A stretch of DNA of 64,000 bases, taken from Mytilus galloprovincialis (lineage: Eukaryota > Mollusca > Bivalvia > Mytilida > Mytilidae). Shown here in pieces: positions 10,114 to 22,339 of this stretch. The notes below the pieces were generated by a model. The model worked only from the letters and a program-made list of their open reading frames with translations, was not told the origin of the DNA and searched no databases. The number at the start of each line of letters is the position of its first letter. Positions within the stretch are counted from its first letter, which is position 1. The translations under genes and the position numbers were made by a program. Where the stretch lies: assembly GCF_965363235.1 (NCBI RefSeq), contig NC_134845.1:33342154-33406153 (forward strand). Direction: 5' to 3'.

Positions 10114-13100
10114 TTAAACTGTAGTAGAGTACGGATAGTTCACATTACTGTTTTTCAAATGAGAAAAGATATTCAGAGGTCTACAATCATATATTTTAAC
10201 ATCACGTGATTCAATTTTTGACAGAGCTGTATTTTTATTATTTGAAGATCTTTCTTTCAATAATGTTTCTGATGATGAATCCAAACTATCGCAAATGTAG
10301 GAGCTTTTGCTGACATCCTCAATGGACGGATCAAATGTAGCAGAACAGCAAATAAGGTTAGTTTTCTTTACTTTTGTCTCTGCGTGTTGTTGATGAAAAA
10401 GTGTTTCTCCATGATTAAGATGGACAGTGGTTTCTCGATTTTGGTGGTCATTTGTATCGTCAACGCTGGCAACAATCACTTTCGGTGTTGTTTCGCAGTC
10501 ACACACACTGTTTCTGCTGTTGTCAGCAGTGGTTGAGAGAGTATTTGTTCATTCCCGGTTTGAACTGAAGCTACCAATTCTTTCAAACCATTTCTGACCA
10601 CTGGAATTTGGTTTATTATCAAGAACAACCAAAGGTACCCTATATCATAAGGTAGAATATTTATTATCAAGAACAACCAAAGGTACCCTATACCATAAGG
10701 TAGAATATTTATTATCAAGAACAACCAAAGGTAGCCTATACCATAAGGTAGAATATGATAAATAAAAACAATGATTATTTTCACAAAATAGTTAAATAAG
10801 GATGATTATCAAAATTTCTTCCAGTGAATCGTATGTATTACTTGTTTCGTTCACATACATAAATTGTGATGTACGCGTAAAAATCATATGATTATTCCGT
10901 TTTTTTGCGTTTTTTTTTTTTCTTCAGATAACAATAATTACATTTATGTAAGTATGTGATATAATTTTTTTAAAAGAATAACCGTTTTATTATACCCTGG
11001 ATCTTATGTGAAACATTTATCATAAGAAATAATACACACGCATACAATCGACGTTTTATTAGTTATTTATTTTTCTTTTTTTATATATCCAAGATATATT
11101 AAAAAAAAAAATTAAACATGTTTGTCTAGTTTGACAATAACTTACTTCTGTGCATATTCCGAATGGTTATTCATTTCAAAGTTTTCTGAAAAAAAAAGAA
11201 AAATATTTGTTATTTGAAAATTAAAGATAGAACCACATTCCCTCTAAAATCTGAGAAACCCTTACATGCTACCCTACTACATAAATATCTTAAAGATCTA
11301 AATTGATGTTAAATATATTTTTGCATTTAGTTTTTACATTCTGTTAATTCTGAAATTATTACGATTAATGCGATTGTGTGATAATCGGAGTACTAAGAAC
11401 TCTCATTCAGATATCTGAGACATTTATTTGTATGCAGATTTTTTAAATTTTCAATAATAACTCTCGCATTTTTGTTGCTTCAAAAACCCCAATAATGCAT
11501 ACCCGCAATAATTTATGAATTTACACTAACTTAAAATTATACTTATTGCAAAATGTCCATATGTCAATTATAACATTAAAGAACCACCAAAATTGACATG
11601 TTAGTAGATAAACGAAATAGAATACATCATCATATTTATTAATCTATTCAATCGATATAATTTTGAATGGATTGGAAAAATACCCTTTTTTTTGCCAAAT
11701 AATGATTGTATATATAGATAAACTGATAGTTATCAAAAGTACCAGGATTATAATTTAGTACGCCAGACGCGCGTTTCGTCTACATAAGACTCATCAGTGA
11801 CGCTCATATCAAAATAGTTATAAAGCCAAACAATACAAAATTGAAGAGCATAGAGGATCCAAAATTCCAAAAAGTTGTGCCAAATACGGCTAAATATAAA
11901 ACCTCCCCTTTTATAAGACAATTCTTATATGAATAATTTATTACAACACTTACTCTCAGACTGCTTCAACTTTTTTTGAAGGAGTAGCAAACATACAATG
12001 ATTGCCAAAACTACCGCAACAGAGCCAACGGCACCGACCACCCATGTAACCAAATACGAAGGCTCTGAAAGAAATAACAAGAATAAATAAGACGATAAAT
12101 CGGTGTTTCACAACCAAATTGAATTTGTTTAATGCCATCATTAATTTGAATGTATAAGGTATCTCTGTCATTTTGCGAACAATGAATTAGCTTATAAATG
12201 GTCGTTGCATTTGAATTGGCATTGCTGACTCACCATGATGAATTACACCTCCATTTTGGATTTTTCTATATTTCTGATTATTATTGTTTTATATTCTGCA
12301 ATAACCTGATTGTTTTATTTTTTGTTTTAATCTGGAAACATTTCTCTTAAATAAAATCCATTTCAAGAATACAGAAATGTTCATGAAATCATAATTATTT
12401 GATGATAAAATAGCTTCTCACATAATGTGCGATCTACAAAACGCATAAGAACCTTTTGCATTTAATTTAACTTAGAAAAAACTTGAGACAATTATTAACT
12501 GACTTTAGTACGCTTAGCATAACAACATATTATTTGTTTCTCGAATACCTTGTACCAAAAAAATAAGATAAAAACAAATGTTATGCCTGACATGTTTTTG
12601 ACTAAATATTTATAATACATGTACATTTTTAAGATACCAAGGCAGATTTCTTGATCATTAAATATCATTTTATTTCAAACTTTAAGACATATACACAAAA
12701 ACGTCTATATAAAGATTCAATTTGTACCTGAAGGGATGGATTCTCTTGTGCTGTATGTTACAGGTACTTCCGTTCTGTCAAACATATTTAAAACACATGA
12801 TTTAAATATTGTTTACAATTTGTAAATTTTTATTTTAATGCTCACATGGTAATATAAGGACAGCTTCCTGCAACAAGAAACTTGATGAACCTTCTGTTTT
12901 TCAACGTTTGTAATTCATCGATCTTTCACTGCCGTGTTTTTCTTTGCACCAATATATCTGTATTTTCGGGGATTTTTTTTTACAAATCATGTTCGTTTTT
13001 TTCCGTCTGGTAGCTATAACTTAATTTTAATTTAAACTGACTGCAACAATATTTATCCAACAGTCATATTGATATAATATTACTATTTTCTGTAACATTT

Positions 13101-16100
13101 AAGTCAATAGTACATCTGATTATTTCGTACGGTTATAGGGTTAATTTTCCAATTATTGGAAATATTAGTAGACACAACCATGGCCAGAACCCCTCCCCAA
13201 AAATAAGCGAAACAAATCAGGACACACAGGAACACACACATAACTATGTATGAACAAACCAAGACCCTGAAACGAGTTTTTTTCGAAACATCCCCAAAAG
13301 CTAAAAACATATTGTAGAGAAAGTTCTTAACTTTGGAGTAACCAATTATCTGCGATGATGAATGACATGATTTCAGAGAAAAACACATTCTTTCAAAAAT
13401 TGCATTTTACTGTGAAATCTACAACAAGGAAAATGAAATATGACCGTGATAATATATTCTTGCAACCAATCCCATTCTGCTTTGTCACCATTCATAAAAA
13501 AAAATGCAAAAAATACTATTCAAAGTTACAAACTTCCTGAAGTATACTACTATTGAAGTGTCAATGACCAGACGAACTTTAACTTCCTAGTGTGGGAGTG
13601 TTTACATATCAGTCTTTCACATTCAAGTTTTATCATTAAACAGGGGAAAAATATATCTAATTCAATTCATAAAGGCAACCGAAATATACTGAAATAGTAT
13701 TGCTTTAATAATCAGGAATTGAAAACAGCGATGTTATTGAAATTGAAATAAAGCCTTAATATTACAGTTTTATGTATTATATCAATCGTATGTCCAGTAA
13801 CTTTATAATTCCATTGTACTGTTCTTTTTTGTAATCCATTTTAAGCGTTATATTCTGTATTGTATTAAATAATTTCAGTATTTGCAGTATACCTCATAGT
13901 AATGTATTTTTTTTATTAATATTTTTTACTTATCTGGAGAGATTTCTCCATTATGCAGTATGCCTTCTGTTCATTTGGAAGTCAAATTACACTTGCCTAG
14001 TGTCATTGGATCAATGTGAAATGATATTAATTTTATCATGATGCGTTGCTGTTTTTGTTCCGGCTGTCTATTGTCTAAATTGTTTTTAATATTGTTCTGC
14101 AAATGTTTTATATGATATATTTTTGCAAATATTTTATAGGATATTGTATTTGTGTTATATGCCCTCCTGTGACAATTTTGGTAAATGCAAATTTCTTTTT
14201 TGTTATATGAACATTGATAAATAAAGGCAACAGTAGTATACCGCTGTTCAAAACTCGTAAATCGATGAAAAAATCGAGTAACAAACTAAAACTGAGGGAA
14301 ACGCATTAAATATAAGAGGCACAACATTAAAATGTAACACACACAGGAACGACATGAGCATTAGACAAAATCCGATGAGAATAACAAATATAACATCAAA
14401 ACCAAATACATAAATTTGGGATAGAAAAGTACCGTGACATGTCTTATAGTAATGTGAATTCACACTCAAATATAAGAGAAAACAAACGACACAACAGAAA
14501 CACAACGTTAAAATGTAACACATACAGAAACGAACTATAATATAACAATGGCCATATTCCTGACGTGGTACAGGATATTCTTTATAAAGAAAAAAAATGG
14601 TGGGTTGAACCTGGTTGAACCTGGTTGTGTGGCATGTCAAACCTCCCGCTTTAATAGCAACGTTAAATATAAAATTAAAATGACAACATGACATTATAGG
14701 ACTAAACTACTGTTGCCAAAATCTGATAATATATCAAAAGTACAAAACTACTGTTCCCAAAATCTGATATTATATCAATAGAACAAAAGTACATGATCAT
14801 GGTTTACCTAAAATATTTTTTTAACTCACATAATGAAGTCTCCACAAACAGCGTCTCTTCTTTTTGTGCATGACAGTAATTCGTACCGATTCTCTTGTGA
14901 GCAGTTCTTGCATGGTTGGCAGTGGAATGCTCTTCGATTGTTGTAGTATCCATTCGAACATGGAACACAAGGTGTACAAGTCAATGCTCCATGATTTTCA
15001 TCCCATCTGATTTTTTTATTAACCTTTGAAAACAAAAATATTCATGCAAACATGTGAGATTTCAATACAGTAAAGTTATTCATAAATGAGGTAAATATCA
15101 GTGCTTCGATAATGTCACGATATAATTATCAATTGACTATTTGGCACAAATAATATAATATAATATATTTGCAAATCATTCTTAGATTAAAACAAAAGTG
15201 GTGCTGTATATATTTATTATTAATTTTATTTTTTTCAAATTTTTCAAATTAGTGTATCCTTTTGAAATATAATATCTGTAATTGCAAAGTGTCTCAAGTT
15301 ATATAATTTTTCTGATTTTTCCCGTTTCAATGCTAACGGCAAATTTCCCGTATGTAACATGAGCCCAGTACGTATTTCATTGTTTTTGGAGTATTTGGAA
15401 ATAATTCATCTTTGCTAATCTTTCAGTTTACGAACAAGGTTTTTGTGTGAAAAAAATAAAAATGTTACACTATCTCCCGTCCAGTGTCAACATTAATATA
15501 ATACGATTTGCCTGTATACAGTTCGGGTTCATTCAGTTAAGATTATTTTTTTTATTTCAAAATATATCTTAGGGAAGGAATACTAAGAACATAAGGTATC
15601 ATACTTTTTTGAAAGACACTAATTTACGGAAAATAAAGTGTACAGCTGAACATACAACAATTATGTGTAGCATTGTGAAACTATTAACAATACCTGTATA
15701 CAGGTTTCTTCCGTAATCTAATTTTAATCTATTTGATCAGAAATATATAAATGTTAAGTCATAATTACTTCAAAAATAACTATTTACGATAACATACCAA
15801 CAACCATTATTAAGTGACTTACATTAACTGTATCCTTTTCTGCTCCACGCAGACAACTGTCACATTTCTCGCAAGTCTCTAACTGTCTGTGGTAGTACAC
15901 ATTGTCGTCCGGCAAACACAATTCAGTAATAGATAATCCGAGACAAAGAACTATCACAATAACATGGACTATGCTACAAAACACAAATATGACACTTTAC
16001 ACAATGCCAATGGCTTTTCAAACATAATCCCATTTATCTTGACGGTCCCAATTAGCCGTCCGTCATCCTGGCCTTGTGGTCATAAAATTTTGGAGTACGA

Positions 16101-16855
16101 CTTTTGTAGACAGACTTAGAAATCCATCAATGAAATCTCTTGCTTCAGTGTGTCGAGCACAAATGTTGAACTCTGAGATATACCTTACAGAGCCTTTACC
16201 TTTTGTATTTATTATAAATTTGATACGTCCTAAAATGTATGAAATGTAAGTCACTGAACGTTTACCTAGCTTCAATAAAATCATTCCATGTGTAAAACTG
16301 CTGATATTTGTACTTCAGTAAAACGAAAAACATGTATATATATTTTAACGCACTGTTATTATTTGATGTGAAATGTAGTCTGCGAATTTTAAATTTGAAT
16401 ATATACAAATATATATTTATTTAAGGTTTAGAAGCATGGAACCAAATATGATATTTCAAAAACTGATGAACACTTATTACAAATGATGTTCACCTCCTCG
16501 TACTTTTGTAAAACAAAAACATCCTTGAACATTGCACCGGTTTAGTTGATGAATCTCAAAAGTTTGTGTCTCTTTAGAAACAAAGATAATCATAACAGTA
16601 AACACCCTTGAAATATTAGTTTAATATACATATTGTAAACCAGAATAAACATCTAAATGTTCCTATCGATTCAATATCAATTTATGTTCATACTATTGAT
16701 GTGTAATGTCTGCTTAATCCCTGATAATCTGTCGAACTGTATTTTAAAATTTTGTATATATGTTTTTTTAATTGTGTATTATTATATTTTCATAATTTGA
16801 AGTAACTTGTTTTTAGATTAAAATGTTAATCTGTTAAATGTGCTGACCTGAGCAT
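10114..16855 (-). CDS. TNF-receptor-like membrane protein without a visible death domain (TNFR-A)
   Basis: The model has seven exons: 16855-16848 (ATG CTC AG), 15973-15823, 15023-14830, 12774-12728, 12064-11954, 11185-11146 and 10516-10114 (stop). All borders are GT/AG and phases agree, giving 317 residues. It has a signal peptide (MLSIVHVIVIVLCLGLS), a first cysteine-rich segment (C..CDSCLRGA), then CTPCVPCSNGYYNNRRAFHC and CQPCKNC. These are followed by a Ser/Thr stalk, a membrane helix (about residues 138-162) with a QKKLK stop-transfer, and a cytoplasmic tail of about 155 residues. TNF receptors bind TNF-family ligands and signal through death-domain or TRAF adaptors; no death domain is seen. 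Exon phases equal those of TNFR-B. Least certain are the eight-base coding part of exon 1 and the last acceptor, where an alternative AG would meet a stop. A distant 3' exon could exist. Confidence 0.78.
10612..10755. repeat. 48-bp minisatellite, three units, in TNFR-A intron 6
   Basis: The unit starts with 'tttattatcaag' at 10612, 10660 and 10708 and contains 'ggtaccctata'. Because 48 is a multiple of three, the minus strand stays open and reads a 16-residue hydrophobic repeat. That frame does not fit the splice phase of the gene, so it is treated as intronic. Confidence 0.85.
11728..11893 (+). repeat. Repeat R1 copy in TNFR-A intron 5
   Basis: The stretch 'agttatcaaaag...accaggattataattta' followed by 'cgcgtttcgtctacataag' is one of the best-preserved R1 5' halves in the window. 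It stops after 'gccaaatacggcta', about 60 bases before TNFR-A exon 5. Confidence 0.8.
14220..14695 (+). repeat. Dispersed repeat R4
   Basis: The start 'ataaaggcaacagtagtata' also opens the repeat at 33302-33540, and both continue with 'ccgctgttc' and 'aaatcga'. An inner block, 'taaaatgtaacacac', occurs twice about 180 bases apart. A more distant relative may be 21480-21720. The repeat lies in TNFR-A intron 3; its class is unknown and no coding frame is seen. Confidence 0.6.
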
Positions 16856-17171
16856 GTTGTCGACTATGTTTGCACCACGACCGTCATCCGAATGGGCTTC
16901 AACGCGAATAAGCTTATTTAATAAAATCACAACTTGAAATACTTTTGAATTGAACTTTCCGCTTATTTACGAAATAGGAAGAGATTTAATAAGTACAAGT
17001 ACATCACGTGACAACATTTTATCTACTTCCTATTAAACTATATACATGTATTGCTGTACAAAGCATTTAAATAGACCAATAAAAGCCGGTGATTATTTTT
17101 GATACTTATCGTGATAAAAGTTATACAGGTGCATTGGTATCAATAAAGCCCCTTTTAATGTCAGATGATAT

Positions 17172-17660
17172 CACTGTGTCTAAACCACACCGGCAAAATT
17201 TGTTCGGACTCGATGGTATCTAACATCCGGCACAATGACGGAACATTAATAGACAGAAGAAAGCTAAGTTTCTCCTTATTTTCTTATTTTTTTATGATAT
17301 CGAAGAATATAAATACATATACAACTATTTTCTATTGTGATATGCAATATTTTCTACAACCGTTCTATATTAATGGAGAAATAAGTAAAAATGCACGTCA
17401 AAATGACGAATTGAGTGAACCTTGCCTCGAAATTGTTTAATTTCTCGTTAAATTGTTCACATTGTACGGAAAGAAAGGTACGGGAAGATAGATATTGACA
17501 CGGAGATTGCAAATTTAGTTATTATGAGCATCTCAATAATTGTAACTCTGTGTATGGAACGAAAGAAATGGGTCATGTCAAAATGGAACTGGCCGGTTTC
17601 GTCAATGTATACAACCCGGTTTCGTCATAGATTTCAAAATGTATAACCCGGTTTGGTCAA
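17172..17660 (+). repeat. Left terminal inverted repeat of the foldback element
   Basis: The arm is collinear with the reverse complement of 20700-21189, with scattered substitutions and small indels. It ends in a region with repeated 'acccggtttcgtc' words, where the arms diverge. The open frame at 17165-17440 lies in this arm, is matched by the other arm only as DNA, and is not a gene. Confidence 0.9.
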
Positions 17661-18339
17661 ATAAAAAAAATCATAATCACATTACATTATAATTGATTAT
17701 TTAACTTCAGCGTTCAAAAGGAGTTTTGTGGGTCGTTCGAAAACAAGTTCGTTCACCGGACAGCGGCTTATATTTTATATGAGTCTCAGATTCAAATGAA
17801 TAATAAGCAAATTCCTACTCTTATAGAACACAAATATTTTAATTTTACTTTGCATTCCGAACTTTTTTAACAGCATATTGAGATTAAAGCTCTCTTAATA
17901 TGCGTTTTCTATATGAGTTATGGGAAAATATGTTGAACATGTTTAAACTTGAAATTAAAGTTTACGGTCTTAAAAATCGAAACACACAATTAATATGTGA
18001 TTTTCTCGCTCAAAAGAATGGACACCTTTATAAGTAATCTAATCATTCCATGTATGTAATCTTTTCTACCATCGTTAAAAATAAATCTTCTTAAGGATAA
18101 ACGTTGATAATAAGACAAACGTATATGCATGCATAATCGACATAGAAAATGATAGTAGGATTACAACTACCATGCATTAAAATAAAATTTATTTATCACT
18201 AATTGTAACTATACTGCTATATACAAATTAGTATAATAGTCTCAGGTCATCGAAAAAATTCAATAATAATTATTTTGTTAACATTATTAAAATAAACAGC
18301 TGCGCCACGAGCGCATGATACGCCCGACGTCTTGTGTGA

Positions 18340-19220
18340 AAGTTTTATGCAATAATCATAAATAGTTTCTGAGAAAGTTTTAAGCAATAACCATTTATTG
18401 TTTTTGAGACACGGCGGGACATGTGAAACACCCCTACCCTGGTTTTTTTTTACAAAAAACTAAATATCACTAAAATTAAATTTTGAATCAAACCAAAGAG
18501 TATACAGATCTTTAGATTAATATAACAAAGAAGTGTGTACAGTTTCAAGCAATAATCATAAATCGTTTTTGAGATACGTAGGGACATGTAAAAAAAAACT
18601 CCCCTTTTTTTACAAAATACTCAATAACTCAAAAATAAAATTTTGAGTCATCACCAAAAAGGATACAGATCTTTAGATTAATATAACAAAGAAGTGTGTA
18701 AAGTTTTAAGCAATAATCCTAATTCGTTTTTGAGATACGGCACGACATGTAAAAACCCCCTCCCCCTTTTTTACAAAATACTCAATAACTCAAAAATGAA
18801 ATTTTGAATCATCACCAAAAAGTATACAGATCTTTAGATTGATATAACAAAGAAGTGTGTAAAGTTTTGAGCAATAATCATAAATCGTTTTTGAGATACA
18901 GCGCGACATGTAAAAAAACCCTCCCCCTTTTTTACAAAATACTCAATAACTCAAAAATGAAATTTTGAATCATCACCAAAAAGTATACAGATATTAAGAT
19001 TAATATTACTAAGAAGTGTGTAAAGTGTTAAGCAATAATCAAGAATCGTTTTTGAGTTACGGTGCGACATGTGAAAAAAACACACCACTATTTTAGTTAC
19101 AAAGTGCCGTAACTCAAAAAGTTTAAATCTTATTTTCACCAAAAAGTATACAGATCATTTGACCATCATAAGAAACAACTATCTTAAGTTTCATGAAATT
19201 TAGATAAGTCGTTCTCAAGT
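18340..19220 (+). repeat. Tandem array of about 161-bp units inside the left arm
   Basis: The word 'tacagat' recurs at 18503, 18664, 18824, 18986 and 19148, giving periods of 160-162 bases. Each unit holds 'ataactcaaaaatgaaattt', 'aagaagtgtgtaaag' and 'cgtttttgagatacgg'. Related units occur inverted at 20050-20400, but there are fewer of them, so the two arms have changed copy number independently. Confidence 0.85.
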
Positions 19221-19232
19221 TACGGTGCGACA

Positions 19233-19355
19233 TGTTTACGCCGGACAGACAGATGGACAGACGGACGGACAGACAGACAGACAGACGGACGGACGGATAC
19301 CGGACATTTGTATACCATAATACGTCCCGTCAAAATTTTGACGGGCGTATAAAAA
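19233..19355 (+). repeat. GACAGACGG microsatellite next to a perfect palindrome
   Basis: A run of GACA/GACG units is followed by the 20-base palindrome CCCGTCAAAATTTTGACGGG. The mirrored partner lies at 19911-20055, with 'cgtccgtccgtctgtctgtc' and a weaker palindrome. Together they bound the central, unpaired segment of the foldback element. Confidence 0.85.
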
Positions 19356-20699
19356 CCGAGTCTGTACTGTCGCCATTGTGTTATGATGATCGTACACTGA
19401 CGTTGGTCAATATATTTTGACAATATATACGGACAGACGGATTCAGTTTATTTCAAAGTGGGCGTATTTCGAACAACTTTTACATACCGCCGAGCGTAGC
19501 GAGTCGAACAATATTTTGATTATTTTTTGCTTTACAAAATCGTTAAATACAGGAATCAATATAGTTTTGGCAACCAAAGGTGGGGTCGGGGCGTGCAACC
19601 TATACGTATACGTCATCTAGATTCGCCACTTATCTTATAAAGTGTATACCGAATTAAAATATTGTAAGACATGAGAAAACAGGGACACCCGGGAAATCGG
19701 ATTATGTGAGTTGGATTATGTTTATTATAATAAATGCCGAATATCAAGTTCTTTTTATCGATTTCTATACATTTTTCTCAAATATATATAAAAGTTATAT
19801 AGGAAAATGATAAGACAGACAAATATACATATAAATCGACTTGGCCGATATCCTAATAAAACTTATTGACCTTTAATTACGATTTTTTTTTCATTTCTTT
19901 GCGTTTTTACACGCCCGTCCCAATTTTGACAGGACGTATTATTGTATACACCCGTCTGTCCGTCCGTCCTTCCATCCGTCACTTCCTCCATCTATCAGTC
20001 ATTCGGTCCGTCCGTCCGTCTGTCTGTCTAGCTATCCGTCTATCTTTCTGTCCAGCGTAAACATGTCGCACCATAACTTGAGAACAGCTTATCTAGTTTT
20101 CATGAAACTTAACAAAGTTATTTCTTGAAATGGTCAAACGATTTGTAAACCTTTTAGTGAAAATTAAATCTTTTTGAGTTACAGAACTTTGTAAGTAAAA
20201 CAGGAGTGTGTTTTTGTTTAACATGTCGCGCCATATCTCAAAATGATTTATCATTATTGCATCAAACTTTACACACTTCTTAGTTATATAAATCTTAACT
20301 TCTGCATACTTTAAGGTGATGTTTTAAATTTTGTTTTTTAAGCGTTAATTAGGTTTTCTTTGTAAAAAAAAAGTGTGTGGGGGGGGGGGTCACATACTGC
20401 GATGTATCTCAAAACCTATATAAAAAAAATATCATAATGTTAATGTTAAAAAAATAATTAGATATCAGTGTTTGCTATTGCGTATTTATATTCCATCTAT
20501 TAAAATTAGTTTGGAGATCAGTGAAATAACGGATACGACTTTCATTAGGAAAATGTGTAGTACTATAATTACCTATGTAAATAAATGTAAACACACCAAG
20601 TTTACTTTATAATACATATATATATTTAAATTCTTTCGAAAGACAATGTTCAGATCCGTGTTAACGTTGCTTTTCATAAATTGTTGGTTTTAAAAAAAT

Positions 20700-21189
20700 A
20701 TAAAAAACCGGGTGATATATATAGACGAAACCGGGTGTTGTGAAGTAAACAACAATGACGAAACCGGTGTATTTTAATTTGACATGACCCATTTATTTCG
20801 TTCCATATACAGAGTTACAATTATTGAGATGCTCATAATGACTAGTTTTGCAATCTCTGTGTCAATATCTATCTTCCCGTACCTTTCTTTCCGTACAATG
20901 TGAACAATTTAACGAGAAATTAAACAATTTCGAGGCAAGGTTCACTCAATTCGTCATTTTGACATGCATTTTGACTTATTTCTCCGTTAATATAGAACGG
21001 TTGTAGAAAATATTGCATCTCACAATAGAAAATAGTTGTATATGTATATATATTCTTCGATATCATTAAAAAAATAAGAAAATAAGGAGAAACCTATCTT
21101 TCTTCTGTCTATTGATGTTCCGTCATTGTGCCGGATGTTAGATACCATCGAGTCCGATCAAATTCTGCCGGTGTGGTTTAGACACAGTG
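20700..21189 (-). repeat. Right terminal inverted repeat of the foldback element
   Basis: This is the partner of 17172-17660. Conserved words, read inward, include 'gacggaacat', 'ctacaaccgttctatattaa' and 'gaaaggtacgggaagataga'. Confidence 0.9.
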
Positions 21190-21879
21190 GATATATATGG
21201 CAACACAGATGTACTTATTATTACAAAAAATGTTTGTACTCAAAGGGTGTTTTAAATATTTTGTTCACATATCAGTATATGAATGGTTATGGATTTTCAC
21301 GTTACAAACACATTTTCATTAGTAATGTAAATATCGTAAGTTTTCAAAATCGGACTAACGAGAGAATAGCCGACAAAAGTCAAGAGCTCGCTGATTTATT
21401 CTTTCTGTGTATCCTATAATTCTACAAAATTCTACAGTATTCTACAAATCAAATAAATCTAAAACCAAATTCAAAATAAAGCTCTCCAAAGCATTAGATA
21501 AAACATGAAGATAAAAAATAGTATAACGAAAATACTAAACTCAAAAGAAAATTGTAAACGGAAAGTCCTTAAGCAAATGGCAAAGTCAAAAACACAAACA
21601 GATCAAAGGAATGGATAACAACTGTCATATTTCTGATTTGTTACAGAGATTTTCAAATGTTGAAAATGATGGATCAAACCTGGTTTTATAGCCAGCTAAA
21701 CCTCTCACTTGTTTGACAGTCGCATACAACTGTATTATATTGACAATGATGTATGAACAAAACAAACAGGCAAAATTGTCATTAATATGGTCATAATTAA
21801 AAATGGACTGTTTACAAATTTAAAATTTTTGAAATGCTAAGGCTTTTCTACCTCAGGAATATATTACCTCAGCTGTATT

Positions 21880-22025
21880 TTGCCAAATATTTGGTCCTCA
21901 ATGCTCTCCAACTTCGTACTTTATTTGGCCTTTTTAAAATTTTTAGATTCGAGCGTCACTATTGAGTATTTTGTAGACGAATGCGCGTCTTGCGCAAATA
22001 CAAAATTTCAATCCTGTTATCTATC
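21880..22025 (-). repeat. Repeat R1 copy, reverse orientation
   Basis: On the minus strand this reads the R1 order: 'gcgcaagacgcgcattcgtc', 'cgagcgt' and 'aaagtacgaagttggagagc'. It resembles the diverged subtype at 30-215 more than the 3839 copies. Confidence 0.65.
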
Positions 22026-22261
22026 ATGAACTAATAAACATAACAGGTAAAAATGTCAAACAAGTGATACAGTAGTCAACATTGTATTATTATAATAATC
22101 ATTATAAAAACAAGCAAATATGTCAACAAAGATAAGAAAAAAACATATAAACAAAGCATATTAGCAAAAACGAAATAAAAGAATACAATAAAATACCATA
22201 GCAAAATAGCATAACGACGTGATGTATAAGTATAGATCCACTTCAAAAGGATATTGCAAAA

Positions 22262-22335
22262 AATAGACTAATTGTCATTTTGGTCTCTTGTGGAGAGTTG
22301 TCTCATTGGCAATCATACCATATCTTCTTTTTTAT
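22262..22335 (+). repeat. Retroposon 3' tail (R5)
   Basis: The stretch 'attttggtctcttgtggag' followed by 'tgtctcattggcaatcatac' recurs reversed at 46971-47105 and in shorter form at 35455-35500 and 57505-57540. All share the same end and differ in length, as 3' tails of truncated retroposons do. Confidence 0.6.
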
Positions 22336-22339
22336 ATAA

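Larger units (their letters stand above)
17172..21189. mobile_element. 4.0-kb foldback DNA element with CACTGTG ends and 5-bp target duplication
   Basis: Both ends read CACTGTGTCTAAACCACACC inward. The match starts exactly at the C, and GATAT directly abuts both ends (17167-17171 and 21190-21194), so this is a clean 5-bp duplication. The inverted repeats run nearly 0.5 kb at high identity, then the inner parts (18300-19350 against 19910-20400) are also inverted copies, so most of the element can fold back. No transposase frame was found, so it is non-autonomous. CAC-W-R-TG ends with a 5-bp duplication are typical of Transib/RAG-like transposons, but Transib targets are usually GC-rich, so the assignment is tentative. 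The element lies about 0.3 kb upstream of the TNFR-A start codon. Confidence 0.85.

Noticed and set aside
10476-10784. Open frame of 102 codons with three hydrophobic 16-residue repeats
   Set aside because: It is produced by a 48-bp minisatellite, and its frame does not fit the splice phase of TNFR-A on either side.
14248-14694. 148-codon open frame on the minus strand
   Set aside because: It falls inside dispersed repeat R4, has no domain, and lies in an intron of TNFR-A on the same strand without usable splice sites in phase.
19220-20060. Ser/Pro/Val-rich and Asp/Arg-rich open frames
   Set aside because: They are translations of the GACAGACGG microsatellite in the foldback element.
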